DNA from: an uncultured Pseudomonadota bacterium
Lineage (GTDB): Bacteria > Pseudomonadota > Gammaproteobacteria > Methylococcales > Methylomonadaceae
Reading direction: 5' to 3'
DNA length: 64,000 nt
Assembly (NCBI GenBank): GCA_903918375.1
Contig: CAIXED010000001.1
Span: 62,001-126,000 of the forward strand
The first letter of the stretch is position 1, and each line of letters opens with the position of its first letter. Below are positions 27,009 to 37,075 of this stretch, piece by piece. Under the pieces are notes generated by a model that did not search any database, was not told where the DNA came from, and saw only the letters and a list, made by a program, of their open reading frames with translations. The translations under genes and the position numbers were made by a program.

Positions 27009-28772
27009 ATGTTGATACGCCCTGTTTTAGCGATTCCTTTTGCTTTGCTTGCCTCTGGCTTGTTGCAAGGTTGCGCCACTAACCGTCAAATCGCGGTCGA
27101 TTATCCTAAAACTGATACCACACCGTTGAAACCACTGAAATCACAAAGCGCTGTCACTGGCGATGATTACTATGTGCAGTTGGTTTCGCAATTTGAGTTT
27201 AAAGGTGACAATGCCTTGAAAGCCGGTTGTAGCGATATGGGTAGCCAGTACGAAAACAGCGATTTATCAGCAGCTTTGGTGTTTAACGTTCACAACGATC
27301 CGCTGAAATTTAAACGCGAAGCCAGTGGCTTTTTGTATCAAGCCGGCAATGGCAAATGTAATTTTAAACTGGAAACCAAAAAAGCCTATTTAACGCCTTG
27401 GTTGCGATTGGACTCTGCGCGAGATACTTCGGTTGATTACAAGTTTTTAACTAGTCACAGCCGTGAAACCAATTTATCGCAGGTGGTCGGTGATATTAAT
27501 TCGGCCAGCAATTTATTAGCGCTAACCGGTGTTGGTACCGGCGTTGCGATGCTAGGAAAACTCGCAACTAATTGGGTAGATAAAACACCACCTACCATTG
27601 CTAAAGCCGCACCATCAGCTAAATACAGTTCAGAAAACCATTCTTTACCATCGGTGGTCAGCTTAAATAGTGAAGGCGGCAGTTTAAATCACAGTCGTCT
27701 AGGTGTGTTTGAGGTGATTGATGCCGGCCTTAAAGCATGGGCTTCGGAAACCAAATTGTTAGGCGAATTGCATGTTTATCCAGAAATCACCAGTTCCTTA
27801 CTGTTAAAAACCGGCGCTGATGGCTTGCCGGATGCTCATGACTTATCCCTGGAAGAACTGTGGCGTTCGCCGATGCAAGGCGCTAATGGCGAACTGTCGT
27901 TGAAACAATTAATCGAACAAACTAACAAAGTTAATCTGCAACCCAATCTGCAAAATTACAGCGAATTAGAAGGCCAATGCCGCCAATTGAAATTGGTGAT
28001 GAAAGATTTAGGCTTTAATAAATTCGACCGTAACGCGGTGTTGTATTACTTCTTAAGTAAATCCCCCGATTGGAAAAACTTTAATATTTCCGCGCAACAT
28101 GCGATGACCGATAGCATTCGCCCGAAAGTATTAGAAGAATTTCATAGCAAAGACTTTGCGGGCTGTTTAGCTGATGAAGATTATTTGGCGATGAAAGCGA
28201 TGCACTTGGCTGTTAATAGCCAACAAGACTGGGAGTTGTTGACTAACTCCCGCCAAAAGAAAGAAGGCGCAATTAGCCCAATTCAGTCGGCAGCGCGTCA
28301 ATTGTTATCGGCAGTTAAAAATCCCGACAAAGATCAAATGACTCACCAGCTGTACCCGTTATTAATTAATGACAAAGCCGGTAATGGCAGCACGCTAGTA
28401 CAAAACCATCTCAGCAATTTTGGCTTGGAAACCTTGTTACAAGTGCCGAGTATTCCAGCAGAAGGTGTAGTGGTTAATGCCTCGCAATTAGCCGACATGT
28501 TTAGCGGTTTAGGCGTTGAAGCTTATAGCTGCGCCCGTCCTGCACAAGACCAAGGCCAACCTTTATCAAACATCGGCATTATTTTGTTTGCGACTAAAGC
28601 CGATAACCCGAAACAAAAAGGTGGCGCTCTGGAGTTTGAATTGGTACAAGGCAAAATCAGCCGCTTAACCTTTCAACACCCTTCATTTAGAGATTTTGAA
28701 CAGAATCTAAGCGATTACCCTGACTTGGGCGGTTGCCGGATTGACGCGGAATTTGTGAATAAGCTGCATTAG
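27009..28772 (+). CDS. Hypothetical large lipoprotein
   Basis: LLASGLLQGCATN lipobox; 587 aa without recognised catalytic motif. Confidence 0.7.
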   Translation: MLIRPVLAIPFALLASGLLQGCATNRQIAVDYPKTDTTPLKPLKSQSAVTGDDYYVQLVSQFEFKGDNALKAGCSDMGSQYENSDLSAALVFNVHNDPLKFKREASGFLYQAGNGKCNFKLETKKAYLTPWLRLDSARDTSVDYKFLTSHSRETNLSQVVGDINSASNLLALTGVGTGVAMLGKLATNWVDKTPPTIAKAAPSAKYSSENHSLPSVVSLNSEGGSLNHSRLGVFEVIDAGLKAWASETKLLGELHVYPEITSSLLLKTGADGLPDAHDLSLEELWRSPMQGANGELSLKQLIEQTNKVNLQPNLQNYSELEGQCRQLKLVMKDLGFNKFDRNAVLYYFLSKSPDWKNFNISAQHAMTDSIRPKVLEEFHSKDFAGCLADEDYLAMKAMHLAVNSQQDWELLTNSRQKKEGAISPIQSAARQLLSAVKNPDKDQMTHQLYPLLINDKAGNGSTLVQNHLSNFGLETLLQVPSIPAEGVVVNASQLADMFSGLGVEAYSCARPAQDQGQPLSNIGIILFATKADNPKQKGGALEFELVQGKISRLTFQHPSFRDFEQNLSDYPDLGGCRIDAEFVNKLH

Positions 28773-28782
28773 GAGTTGGCGG

Positions 28783-31662
28783 GTGTTTCCGAGTAAGTTA
28801 CAAAAAATCAGCGCCGCTAGTTTATCGGCAGCGCTGGGTTTATATGCCATCAGCGGTTTTTATCTATTACCAGCGATTGCTATCGCTAAATTGCCGACCT
28901 TGGTGGCAGAACAAACCGGCTACTCGGCTCAACTAAAAAACCTGAGTTTTAATCCATTTAGTTTTGAATTAAGCATCGATGAGTTGGCACTTAGCCGTGA
29001 ACAAAAAACCTTGCTGGCTTTTGAAAATTTGACCGTTGATTTGGCGGTTTGGAGCTCGATTTTTCAACAAAGCCCAGTGCTTGATCGAATTGAGTTACAC
29101 AAGCCCATCGCCAATATCGAACATTACCGCAATGGGCGCTTTAATTTCAGTGACTTGGCGGGTAGCGATAAACCCGCCGAGCAAGCTGAAGCGTCTGCCC
29201 CATTAAAATTAACCATTCATCAATTAGCGATAGCTGAAGGCCATTTAAGCTGGCAGGAAACCTTAGCCAATGGCGCACAAAGCGAAACCTTATTACCGGT
29301 CAATTTTTCTTTAACTGATTTCAATAGCCAATCAGCGGATAACAGTCATTTTGATTTAAGTTTTAACCCGACTTCGGGCGGCCATTTTCATTGGCATGGC
29401 GATTTCAGCCTAGTGCCTATGGCGTCTGTTGGGCAACTGGACTTAGACGATATTGCCCTTAACAAGATTTGGCAGTTGTTTTTGCAAGACTTAGTTCCAG
29501 TCACCATTAATGACGGTCGTTTGTCATTAAAGACTGATTATCAAGCCAATGATCATCAAGGAAAATTCAGTTTTAGCAGCAATAATGGCAATATTGAAAT
29601 CAAGCAATTACATCTTACCGAATCTGAAAATAAGCGCGAATTACTAACCATCCCGACCCTAAAAATTAACAATCTGAGCGCCAACAGCGATCAACAACAA
29701 GTCAGCATTAAAAGCGTCGCTAGTAGCAATGGCGACCTTAAAGCTTGGCTAGACGCTGATGGCCAAATCAACTATCAACAGCTGTTTAAATCTGAGCCGC
29801 CGGTTAATCCACCAGCGACGCCATCTGCGCCGGAAAAGCCTTGGCAAATTCAGCTAGGCCAATTAGCGCTCAACAACTATCGTTTGCTATTGAGTGATCT
29901 GGAACAAAAAAAACCAATCGCTGATTTAAACAAGCTTAATTTGACTATCGATAAACTGAGCAACCAAACAGGGCAAAGTTTCCCTCTGCAATTGAGCACC
30001 CAACTCAACCAATCTGCAACCATCGCTATCAAGGGCAATGTTAACGCTTCGCCGTTTAAAGCCAGCTTGAGCACCGATATTAAAGAACTAAAAATCAACA
30101 GTTTTCAAACCTATCTGGATCGATATATTAATCTTGAATTAGTTGATGGCGAATTAAATAGCCGCGGTAATCTTGAAATAAATTCAGCAGAAACTTTACA
30201 GCTTAATTTTAACGGCGATGCTAATTTAGCGAATTTAATCACCCGCGATAAAATCAAAAATAAAGATTTATTAAAATGGTCTGATTTACAGTTACAGAAA
30301 ATTGATTTTGATTTAGGCAAACAAACACTTAATCTCGAAAAAGTCATCTTTGAACAGCCTTACTTGAGATTAATGATTAAAAAAGACGGTAATACCAACA
30401 TCAGCGAACTCATCATTCCACAACCCAAACCTAGCAGTGACAAGGAATCAGGGGCAATGCTGGTTAATATCGGCAAAATCGAATTAAAACAAGGCCATTC
30501 CGATTTTGCTGATTATTCCTTAATCCTGCCGTTTGTTACTGAAATTAAAGCCTTGAATGGCTCGATTAACAGCATTTCCTCTGCACAAGAAAAGCCAGCA
30601 AAACTGACGTTACAAGGTAAGGTTTTTGATTTGGCTTTGGTCGATATAAAAGGCGATTATCAGCTTAAGAATGGCGATTCGGATATTACTCTGAGCTTTA
30701 CCCACATGCCTTTGCCATTAATTACCCCTTATATGGCTGAGTTTGCTGGTTATACCATCGAAAAAGGCCAAATGGCTTTAGACTTAAAATACACGATTAA
30801 AAATGGCGAATTACAGGCGCAAAATAGAATTTATATAGATCAACTAGCTTTAGGTGATCATGTCGAAAACCCTCACGCCAGCTCGTTGCCATTACATTTA
30901 GCCATTGCTTTATTAAAAGACAGTAGCGGCAAAATTAATTTGGATTTTCCTATTTCCGGCAGCCTCAATGATCCGCACTTTAGCTTTGAATCATTTATTG
31001 CCGATGCCTTTAGCAATCTGATCACCAAAGTAGCCGCCTCGCCTTTCACGGCTTTGGGTTCTTTGCTGGATCAAGACCGCGATTACAGCGCAGTCAAATT
31101 CAAGCCCGGCAGCAGCGACTTAAACCCTGAGGAAATTAGCAAACTGGATCAACTCGGCAAAGCTTTAAATACCAAAGCCGAGCTAAACATCGAAATTAAA
31201 GGCGTGTCTTATCAAAATCAGGATTGGTCGGCAATTCGTTTTGATTCGATTTTGGATATTTTACGCAAAATGAAATCCGGTGAATTACGTGATCAAGGTC
31301 AAAAAATTCGCTCTGAATACATTGAATTATCAGAATCTGAATACAAACGCTTAATTGTCAAATTCTTTAACGAAGTGTTTCCTTTAGAACCTGTCGAAGT
31401 GTCTTTATTCGGAACACCAAAACTAAAAAGCCAACCCGATGCCGATTTTTATGTGCTTGCTCGGCAAAAATTGGAATCAGCGATGCCACCAGAATCTCAA
31501 CGTCTGAATGATTTAGCTATCAGTCGAGCCAATAGCGTTGCCAAGTATTTGATCGAAAAATGCCAAGTCAATCGCGATAGCATTTATATTTTAGCTACCG
31601 AACTGAACACGGCTGAAAACCATGAAATCATTTCGATATTGTCGCTAAATGCTAGCCCTTAA
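28783..31662 (+). CDS. DUF748/AsmA-like envelope protein
   Basis: N-terminal TM, LPTLVAEQTGYSAQLKNLSFNPFSFELSIDELAL, repeated beta segments, C-terminal OmpA-like SRANSVAKYLIEKCQV region; GTG start. Confidence 0.82.
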   Translation: MFPSKLQKISAASLSAALGLYAISGFYLLPAIAIAKLPTLVAEQTGYSAQLKNLSFNPFSFELSIDELALSREQKTLLAFENLTVDLAVWSSIFQQSPVLDRIELHKPIANIEHYRNGRFNFSDLAGSDKPAEQAEASAPLKLTIHQLAIAEGHLSWQETLANGAQSETLLPVNFSLTDFNSQSADNSHFDLSFNPTSGGHFHWHGDFSLVPMASVGQLDLDDIALNKIWQLFLQDLVPVTINDGRLSLKTDYQANDHQGKFSFSSNNGNIEIKQLHLTESENKRELLTIPTLKINNLSANSDQQQVSIKSVASSNGDLKAWLDADGQINYQQLFKSEPPVNPPATPSAPEKPWQIQLGQLALNNYRLLLSDLEQKKPIADLNKLNLTIDKLSNQTGQSFPLQLSTQLNQSATIAIKGNVNASPFKASLSTDIKELKINSFQTYLDRYINLELVDGELNSRGNLEINSAETLQLNFNGDANLANLITRDKIKNKDLLKWSDLQLQKIDFDLGKQTLNLEKVIFEQPYLRLMIKKDGNTNISELIIPQPKPSSDKESGAMLVNIGKIELKQGHSDFADYSLILPFVTEIKALNGSINSISSAQEKPAKLTLQGKVFDLALVDIKGDYQLKNGDSDITLSFTHMPLPLITPYMAEFAGYTIEKGQMALDLKYTIKNGELQAQNRIYIDQLALGDHVENPHASSLPLHLAIALLKDSSGKINLDFPISGSLNDPHFSFESFIADAFSNLITKVAASPFTALGSLLDQDRDYSAVKFKPGSSDLNPEEISKLDQLGKALNTKAELNIEIKGVSYQNQDWSAIRFDSILDILRKMKSGELRDQGQKIRSEYIELSESEYKRLIVKFFNEVFPLEPVEVSLFGTPKLKSQPDADFYVLARQKLESAMPPESQRLNDLAISRANSVAKYLIEKCQVNRDSIYILATELNTAENHEIISILSLNASP

Positions 31663-31747
31663 TCGGTTTGTACTATAATCGCGAATAAACCTAGCCTCAG
31701 CAGTTAAACTGTTGAGCATTATCGAATTTGTCATCAGGGAGAAAACA

Positions 31748-32194
31748 ATGAAAAGCCGATTTGCACATTATTTTTCAATACTTAGCTTAGCGATTGTCTG
31801 CTTATTTGCACCAAAGATGGCATCGGCACAATCGCTAACGTCTTGCACCATGACCTACAACCTAAGTGGCTTTTCTTTTATTTATAAGCAATATGACGGC
31901 ATCGGCAATATCAGCTGCAGTAATGGTGAACGCGCTCAAGTCGCTTTGGCATCAAAAAGCATAGGCTTTACACTGGGCAAATCCGAAATTCAGGGCACTG
32001 GCGTGTTTTCCGAAGTTAAAAACATTAACGAGATTTATGGCAGCTATGTCGCGCTGGAAGGCCACGCAGGAGCAACCAAATCGGTAGATGGGCAAGTCTT
32101 AACTTGTGGTGAAATTTCTTTAGCCTTATCCGGCAATGGTCGAGGCATCGATATTGGCGTCACGATTGGGGCGCTAACCATTTCTCGACGATAA
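31748..32194 (+). CDS. Small secreted protein, unknown function
   Basis: Signal peptide MKSRFAHYFSILSLAIVCLFAPKMASAQS; two Cys in the mature part; RBS GGGAG upstream. Confidence 0.65.
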   Translation: MKSRFAHYFSILSLAIVCLFAPKMASAQSLTSCTMTYNLSGFSFIYKQYDGIGNISCSNGERAQVALASKSIGFTLGKSEIQGTGVFSEVKNINEIYGSYVALEGHAGATKSVDGQVLTCGEISLALSGNGRGIDIGVTIGALTISRR

Positions 32195-32329
32195 TATTTT
32201 TACCCTGCCTTTATAGATTAACAACATGGCGTTTAAACAACTCACTAAACGCCATACTCATTTCATATCATTCTTATTGCTGTTGGATGTTAATCATCCT
32301 GACACAGCCAAAACTTTAAAAAATCATCA

Positions 32330-34663
32330 ATGACATCAAACCACGATCAGGAAACTGATTTCAAAACCCTCCAAGATCCTCACGCTCAGCGCGAAGCTGA
32401 AAAATATGAAAACCCAATTCCTAGTCGCGAATTGATTCTGCAATTAATTCAAGAAAGCGGCAAACCCTTAAGACGCCAACAAATTGCTCAACAATTTGCT
32501 TTGGAATCTGCCGACGATTTAGAAGCCCTGCGCCGCCGCTTACGAGCGATGGAACGCGATGGACAAGTGTTGTTTAACCGTCGTCAAAAATATTGCTTAG
32601 CCGAAAACCATAACAACATTAGCGGTCGAGTTTTAGGCCATCCCGAAGGTTTTGGTTTTCTGAAACCCGATGACGGCAGCGAAGATTTATTCATCTCGCC
32701 ACGCGAAATGAAAGCATTGATGCATTACGACCGAGCCAAAGTGCGAGTTTCTGGCATCGACCGTAAAGGCCGCCGCGAAGCCACCGTGGTCGAAATTCTG
32801 GAACGCAACACCCATCAAGTGGTTGGCCGCTTTTTTGTCGAAGGCAAAGTTGCTTATGTGATGCCTGACAATAAAAAAATGGCTAAGGAAGTATTAATTG
32901 CTGCCGAAGACACTGGCGGCGCGAAAAAAGGCCAAATTGTGGTGGTCGAAATTGTTCAACAACCGACCCAACATTGCCAACCGCTAGGCCGCGTCACCGA
33001 AGTTTTAGGCATGCACATGGCGCCTGGCATGGAAATCGAAATGGCGATTCGTTCTTACGAACTGCCTAATGTTTGGCCTGCGCCTTTACTGAATGAAATC
33101 AAATCGCTGACCCCAGAAGTACCGGAAGCAGCTAAACAAGGTCGTGAAGACATTCGCCATTTACCGTTGGTGACTATCGATGGCGAAGATGCTCGCGATT
33201 TTGATGATGCGGTCTACGCGCAAAAAACCGCTAAAGGCTGGAAGCTATTGGTAGCGATTGCCGATGTTTCTCACTACGTGCATGTCGATACTGCTTTAGA
33301 TACCGAAGCAAAAAGCCGTAGCACCTCGGTTTACTTTCCTGAAAAAGTGATTCCGATGTTGCCAGAGATTTTGTCGAACGGTTTATGTTCGCTAAATCCA
33401 CACGTTGACCGTTTATGTATGGTGTGCGAGTTATTGGTCAACGATGAAGGCATTGTCACTCGCTCGCGGTTTTTTGAAGCAGTAATGCGTTCTCATGCCC
33501 GTTTAACTTACACCCAAGTGGCAAAAATGTTGGTGGACGGTGATCAAACACTGATCAATCAATATGCCGAATTGATGCCGCATTTAACCACCATGTATCG
33601 CTTGTATCAGACCATGCGTCGCCAGCGTGAAGTACGTGGGGCAATGGATTTTGATACTCAAGAAACCAAGATTGTATTTGGCGAAAATCGCAAAATAGAG
33701 CAGATTGTGCCAGTAGTCCGTAACGATGCTCACAAGCTGATTGAAGAATTTATGATTACCGCCAACAATGCGGCAGCTAAGTTTTTAAATCGTAAAAAAA
33801 TTCCGCGTTTACTGCGTATCCATGACGGCCCGGGGATTGAAAAACTGCTAACGCTGAGAACCTTTTTAGGTGAATTAGGTTTGCATTTGGGCGGTGGCGA
33901 CCAGCCACATCCGCTGGATTACATGCATTTATTGGAATCGGTCAAAGATCGCCCCGATGCACATTTAATTCAAACCGTGTTGTTGCGCTCAATGTCGCAA
34001 GCCGTTTATAGCCCAGATACCAAAGGCCATTTTGGTTTAGCGCTGGATGCTTATGCTCACTTTACCTCGCCGATTCGTCGCTATCCTGATTTGCTGGTGC
34101 ATCGTGCGATTCGTCATAGCTTGCGCGGTGGCAATGCAAGCTCCTTCCGTTACTCGCCTAATGACATGGTAACGCTAGGTGAACATTGCTCAGCTAACGA
34201 ACGTCGTGCTGATGAAGCAACCCGTGATGTCACTAGCTGGCTGAAATGCGAATACATGATGGATAAAATCGGTGAAGAATTTACCGGCATTATTTCCGCC
34301 GTTACCAGCTTTGGCTTTTTCGTCGAATTGCAGTCGATTTATGTTGAAGGCTTGGTACATATCGCTTCTTTGCGTCAGGATTACTTCCTGTTTGATGCGG
34401 CCAGCCATCGTTTATATGGCGAACGCACTGGGGTTCGTTATCGTTTGGGCGATAGCGTCAAAATCAAAGTGGTTCGAGTCAATTTAGACGACAAAAAAAT
34501 CGATTTTGAATTACTTGAATCGGCTAAAAAAGCCACTAAACCTGCCGCAAAAGCCAAGCCTCGCGCTAAAAAAGCCGACGAACCTAAAGCGAAAAGCAAA
34601 GCTAAACCAAAATCAAAAAAACCGGCTGCAAAAGCCAAAGCGAAAAAACCACGTAAATCATGA
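32330..34663 (+). CDS. rnr: Ribonuclease R
   Basis: RNB signature TIDGEDARDFDDAVYA, C-terminal S1 domain, Lys/Ala-rich tail. Confidence 0.97.
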   Translation: MTSNHDQETDFKTLQDPHAQREAEKYENPIPSRELILQLIQESGKPLRRQQIAQQFALESADDLEALRRRLRAMERDGQVLFNRRQKYCLAENHNNISGRVLGHPEGFGFLKPDDGSEDLFISPREMKALMHYDRAKVRVSGIDRKGRREATVVEILERNTHQVVGRFFVEGKVAYVMPDNKKMAKEVLIAAEDTGGAKKGQIVVVEIVQQPTQHCQPLGRVTEVLGMHMAPGMEIEMAIRSYELPNVWPAPLLNEIKSLTPEVPEAAKQGREDIRHLPLVTIDGEDARDFDDAVYAQKTAKGWKLLVAIADVSHYVHVDTALDTEAKSRSTSVYFPEKVIPMLPEILSNGLCSLNPHVDRLCMVCELLVNDEGIVTRSRFFEAVMRSHARLTYTQVAKMLVDGDQTLINQYAELMPHLTTMYRLYQTMRRQREVRGAMDFDTQETKIVFGENRKIEQIVPVVRNDAHKLIEEFMITANNAAAKFLNRKKIPRLLRIHDGPGIEKLLTLRTFLGELGLHLGGGDQPHPLDYMHLLESVKDRPDAHLIQTVLLRSMSQAVYSPDTKGHFGLALDAYAHFTSPIRRYPDLLVHRAIRHSLRGGNASSFRYSPNDMVTLGEHCSANERRADEATRDVTSWLKCEYMMDKIGEEFTGIISAVTSFGFFVELQSIYVEGLVHIASLRQDYFLFDAASHRLYGERTGVRYRLGDSVKIKVVRVNLDDKKIDFELLESAKKATKPAAKAKPRAKKADEPKAKSKAKPKSKKPAAKAKAKKPRKS

Positions 34664-35412
34664 GCACCACACAATTATTTGGAATCCACGCCGTTCAAGC
34701 GGCACTGGACTATTCCGCACAAAAAATCCAAAAAGCTTGGATTGATGGCCAACGCCAAGATGCACGCTTAAGCCAAGTGATTAATGACTTAATCGCGATT
34801 GGCATTAAGCCTGAAAAAGTTGATCGCAAAAAACTAGACAAAATGGCCGATGGCAAAAACCATCAAGGCATTGTTGCTGCAGTCGAATTACCGGCCATGC
34901 GTAGCGAAGACCAGTTAAAACACGATGTCGAAAACTTAGAAACAACCGCGTTTTATCTAATCTTGGATCAAGTACAAGACCCGCATAATCTCGGTGCCTG
35001 TTTGCGTACCGCTGATGCGGTGGGCGCACATGGCATTATTGTCACCAAAGACAATGCCGCTGGCATTACGCCGACGGTTTGCAAAGTTGCAAGTGGCGCG
35101 GCGGAAACTGTGCCGGTTTATCAAGTCACTAATTTAGCTCGAGTTTTGCGTTGGTTAAAAGAGCAAAACATCTGGATTATGGGCGCAGCCGGTGAAGCCG
35201 AACAAACCGTGTTTGATATGAAGCTGGATATGCCGTTGGCGATTGTGATGGGTGCCGAAGGTAGCGGGATGCGCCATTTAACCCGTCAACATTGCGACTT
35301 TTTAGTGAAAATACCGATGGCTGGGCAAGTTGAAAGCTTGAATGTCTCGGTAGCCGCAGGTGTGTTGATGTACGAAACTTTCCGGCAAAAATTACAGTTA
35401 GCGGCAAAATGA
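34660..35412 (+). CDS. rlmB: 23S rRNA (guanosine(2251)-2'-O)-methyltransferase RlmB
   Basis: SpoU motifs LDQVQDPHNLGACLRTADAVGAHG, MGAEGSGMRHLTRQHCD, ESLNVSVAAGVLMYE. Confidence 0.95.
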   Translation: MSTTQLFGIHAVQAALDYSAQKIQKAWIDGQRQDARLSQVINDLIAIGIKPEKVDRKKLDKMADGKNHQGIVAAVELPAMRSEDQLKHDVENLETTAFYLILDQVQDPHNLGACLRTADAVGAHGIIVTKDNAAGITPTVCKVASGAAETVPVYQVTNLARVLRWLKEQNIWIMGAAGEAEQTVFDMKLDMPLAIVMGAEGSGMRHLTRQHCDFLVKIPMAGQVESLNVSVAAGVLMYETFRQKLQLAAK

Positions 35413-35690
35413 AACGCTGGCTGTTAATGGTTTTAAGTTTAACCAGTTTCAACAGCCACGCTGAACTGAGTGGAGAAAATATTGCGCTTAATTGCTTCAA
35501 TTGCCACAACCGCAAACCAGCCGCTAATTCAGCGATTCCATCGTTAAACGGCTATAGCCGACAGCGCTTACAACAAGCCATGTTGGATTTTAAATACGAC
35601 AAAACCAATGCTACTTTGATGCCGCGCATCGCCAAAGCCTATAGCGATTCGGAAATTAGTGCGGTAGCGGCTTATTTAAGTCAGCAGTAA
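35409..35690 (+). CDS. Small secreted c-type cytochrome (flavocytochrome c / FccA-like subunit)
   Basis: Signal peptide, CFNCH heme motif, distal M; immediately precedes FccB-like flavoprotein. Confidence 0.8.
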   Translation: MKRWLLMVLSLTSFNSHAELSGENIALNCFNCHNRKPAANSAIPSLNGYSRQRLQQAMLDFKYDKTNATLMPRIAKAYSDSEISAVAAYLSQQ

Positions 35691-35692
35691 TA

Positions 35693-36988
35693 ATGACCAG
35701 ATTATCAAGACGTGATTTTTTAAAAACTGGCGCGGTTTCCAGTGTCGCTTTGCTGAATGGTTGCCAGCCACTATTTGGCAAGGCAGCCAGCAAAGCCCAT
35801 GTTGTAGTAGTTGGAGGCGGTTTCGGTGGCGCAACAGCGGCAAAATACATTCGATATTTTGATCCGAACATTCGAGTCACCTTAATCGAACCTAAAGCCA
35901 AATATATCACCTGCCCTGCTAGTAATTGGCTATTTGCCGGTTTAGCGACACTGGATCAATTGAGCGTTGATTATCAAGGCTTAAAAAATTACGGCATTGA
36001 AGTGATAAGCGATACGGTGATTCAAATCAATTCAAAACAACGCAGCGTCACGCTCTCTAGCCAACAATCAATCAGCTATGATCGCTTGGTGTTATCGCCA
36101 GGCATCGATTTTCGTTGGGATACCCTGCACGGTTTCAATCAAGAATTAAGTCAACGCTTTCCACACGCTTGGCAAGCCGGGCCGCAAACTGAATTATTAA
36201 ATCAGCAACTGCAAGCAATGCCGGACAATGGCACGCTGCTGATTTGCGCGCCTCCCGATCCGTATCGCTGTCCACCGGGGCCTTATGAACGCGCCAGCAT
36301 GATGGCTTTTTGGCTAAAACAGCATAAACCACGCACTAAAATCATTATTCTCGATCCTAAACGCAGTTTTTCTAAACAGGCTTTATTTGAAGCCGGTTGG
36401 AAACAACATTATGGCTATGGTAGCCCGAATAGCCTGATTGAATGGGTTAGCTTGGCCGATAATCCGTTGGTGAGTCTGGATGCCGAACGTAAAACTTTAA
36501 CTACTGAATTTGGCGATCACTTCCGCGGTGATGTGCTGAACATCATTCCCCCGCAAACCGCTGGCAAAATTGCGATTGACAGCGGCTTAGGCAATAGCAG
36601 CGGTTGGTGCCCAATCCAACCAATGAGTGCCGAATCCAGCCTGTTGCCATTTATCCATGTGATTGGCGATGCAGGACATTACTCACCGATACCAAAATCG
36701 GCTTTTGCGGCTAATTCAGAAGCCAAAGTCTGTGCGCTGGCTATCGTTAATTTGTTGAATCAACAAGCTATTTCCACACCCAATTGGCTTAATACTTGTT
36801 ATAGCTTAATTACCCCAGAACACGGCATTTCGATTACCAATGGCTATCAAGTCAATGCCGAAAATGGCATTACAGCGATTAAATCAGCGGGGGGTGTCAG
36901 TCAAAAAACCGATCCAGCATCTTTGGCCCTTGAGGCTGTTTATACTCAATCGGCCTATTACAATTTGCGTTCAGATTGCTTTGATTGA
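35693..36988 (+). CDS. Flavocytochrome c sulfide dehydrogenase-like flavoprotein (FccB-like)
   Basis: Tat-like SRRDFLKTG; VVVGGGFGGATAAKYIR; SPGIDFRWD; PPDPYRCPPGPYERASM; VIGDAGHYSPIPKSAFAANSEAKVCA. Confidence 0.88.
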   Translation: MTRLSRRDFLKTGAVSSVALLNGCQPLFGKAASKAHVVVVGGGFGGATAAKYIRYFDPNIRVTLIEPKAKYITCPASNWLFAGLATLDQLSVDYQGLKNYGIEVISDTVIQINSKQRSVTLSSQQSISYDRLVLSPGIDFRWDTLHGFNQELSQRFPHAWQAGPQTELLNQQLQAMPDNGTLLICAPPDPYRCPPGPYERASMMAFWLKQHKPRTKIIILDPKRSFSKQALFEAGWKQHYGYGSPNSLIEWVSLADNPLVSLDAERKTLTTEFGDHFRGDVLNIIPPQTAGKIAIDSGLGNSSGWCPIQPMSAESSLLPFIHVIGDAGHYSPIPKSAFAANSEAKVCALAIVNLLNQQAISTPNWLNTCYSLITPEHGISITNGYQVNAENGITAIKSAGGVSQKTDPASLALEAVYTQSAYYNLRSDCFD

Positions 36989-37075
36989 TAACAAAAACAG
37001 CTGAAAGTGAGGAATTATCTATCCAATTGTCTTGAAATCACCTCGCCCGTGATACAATCACAACGTTAATTTTCC

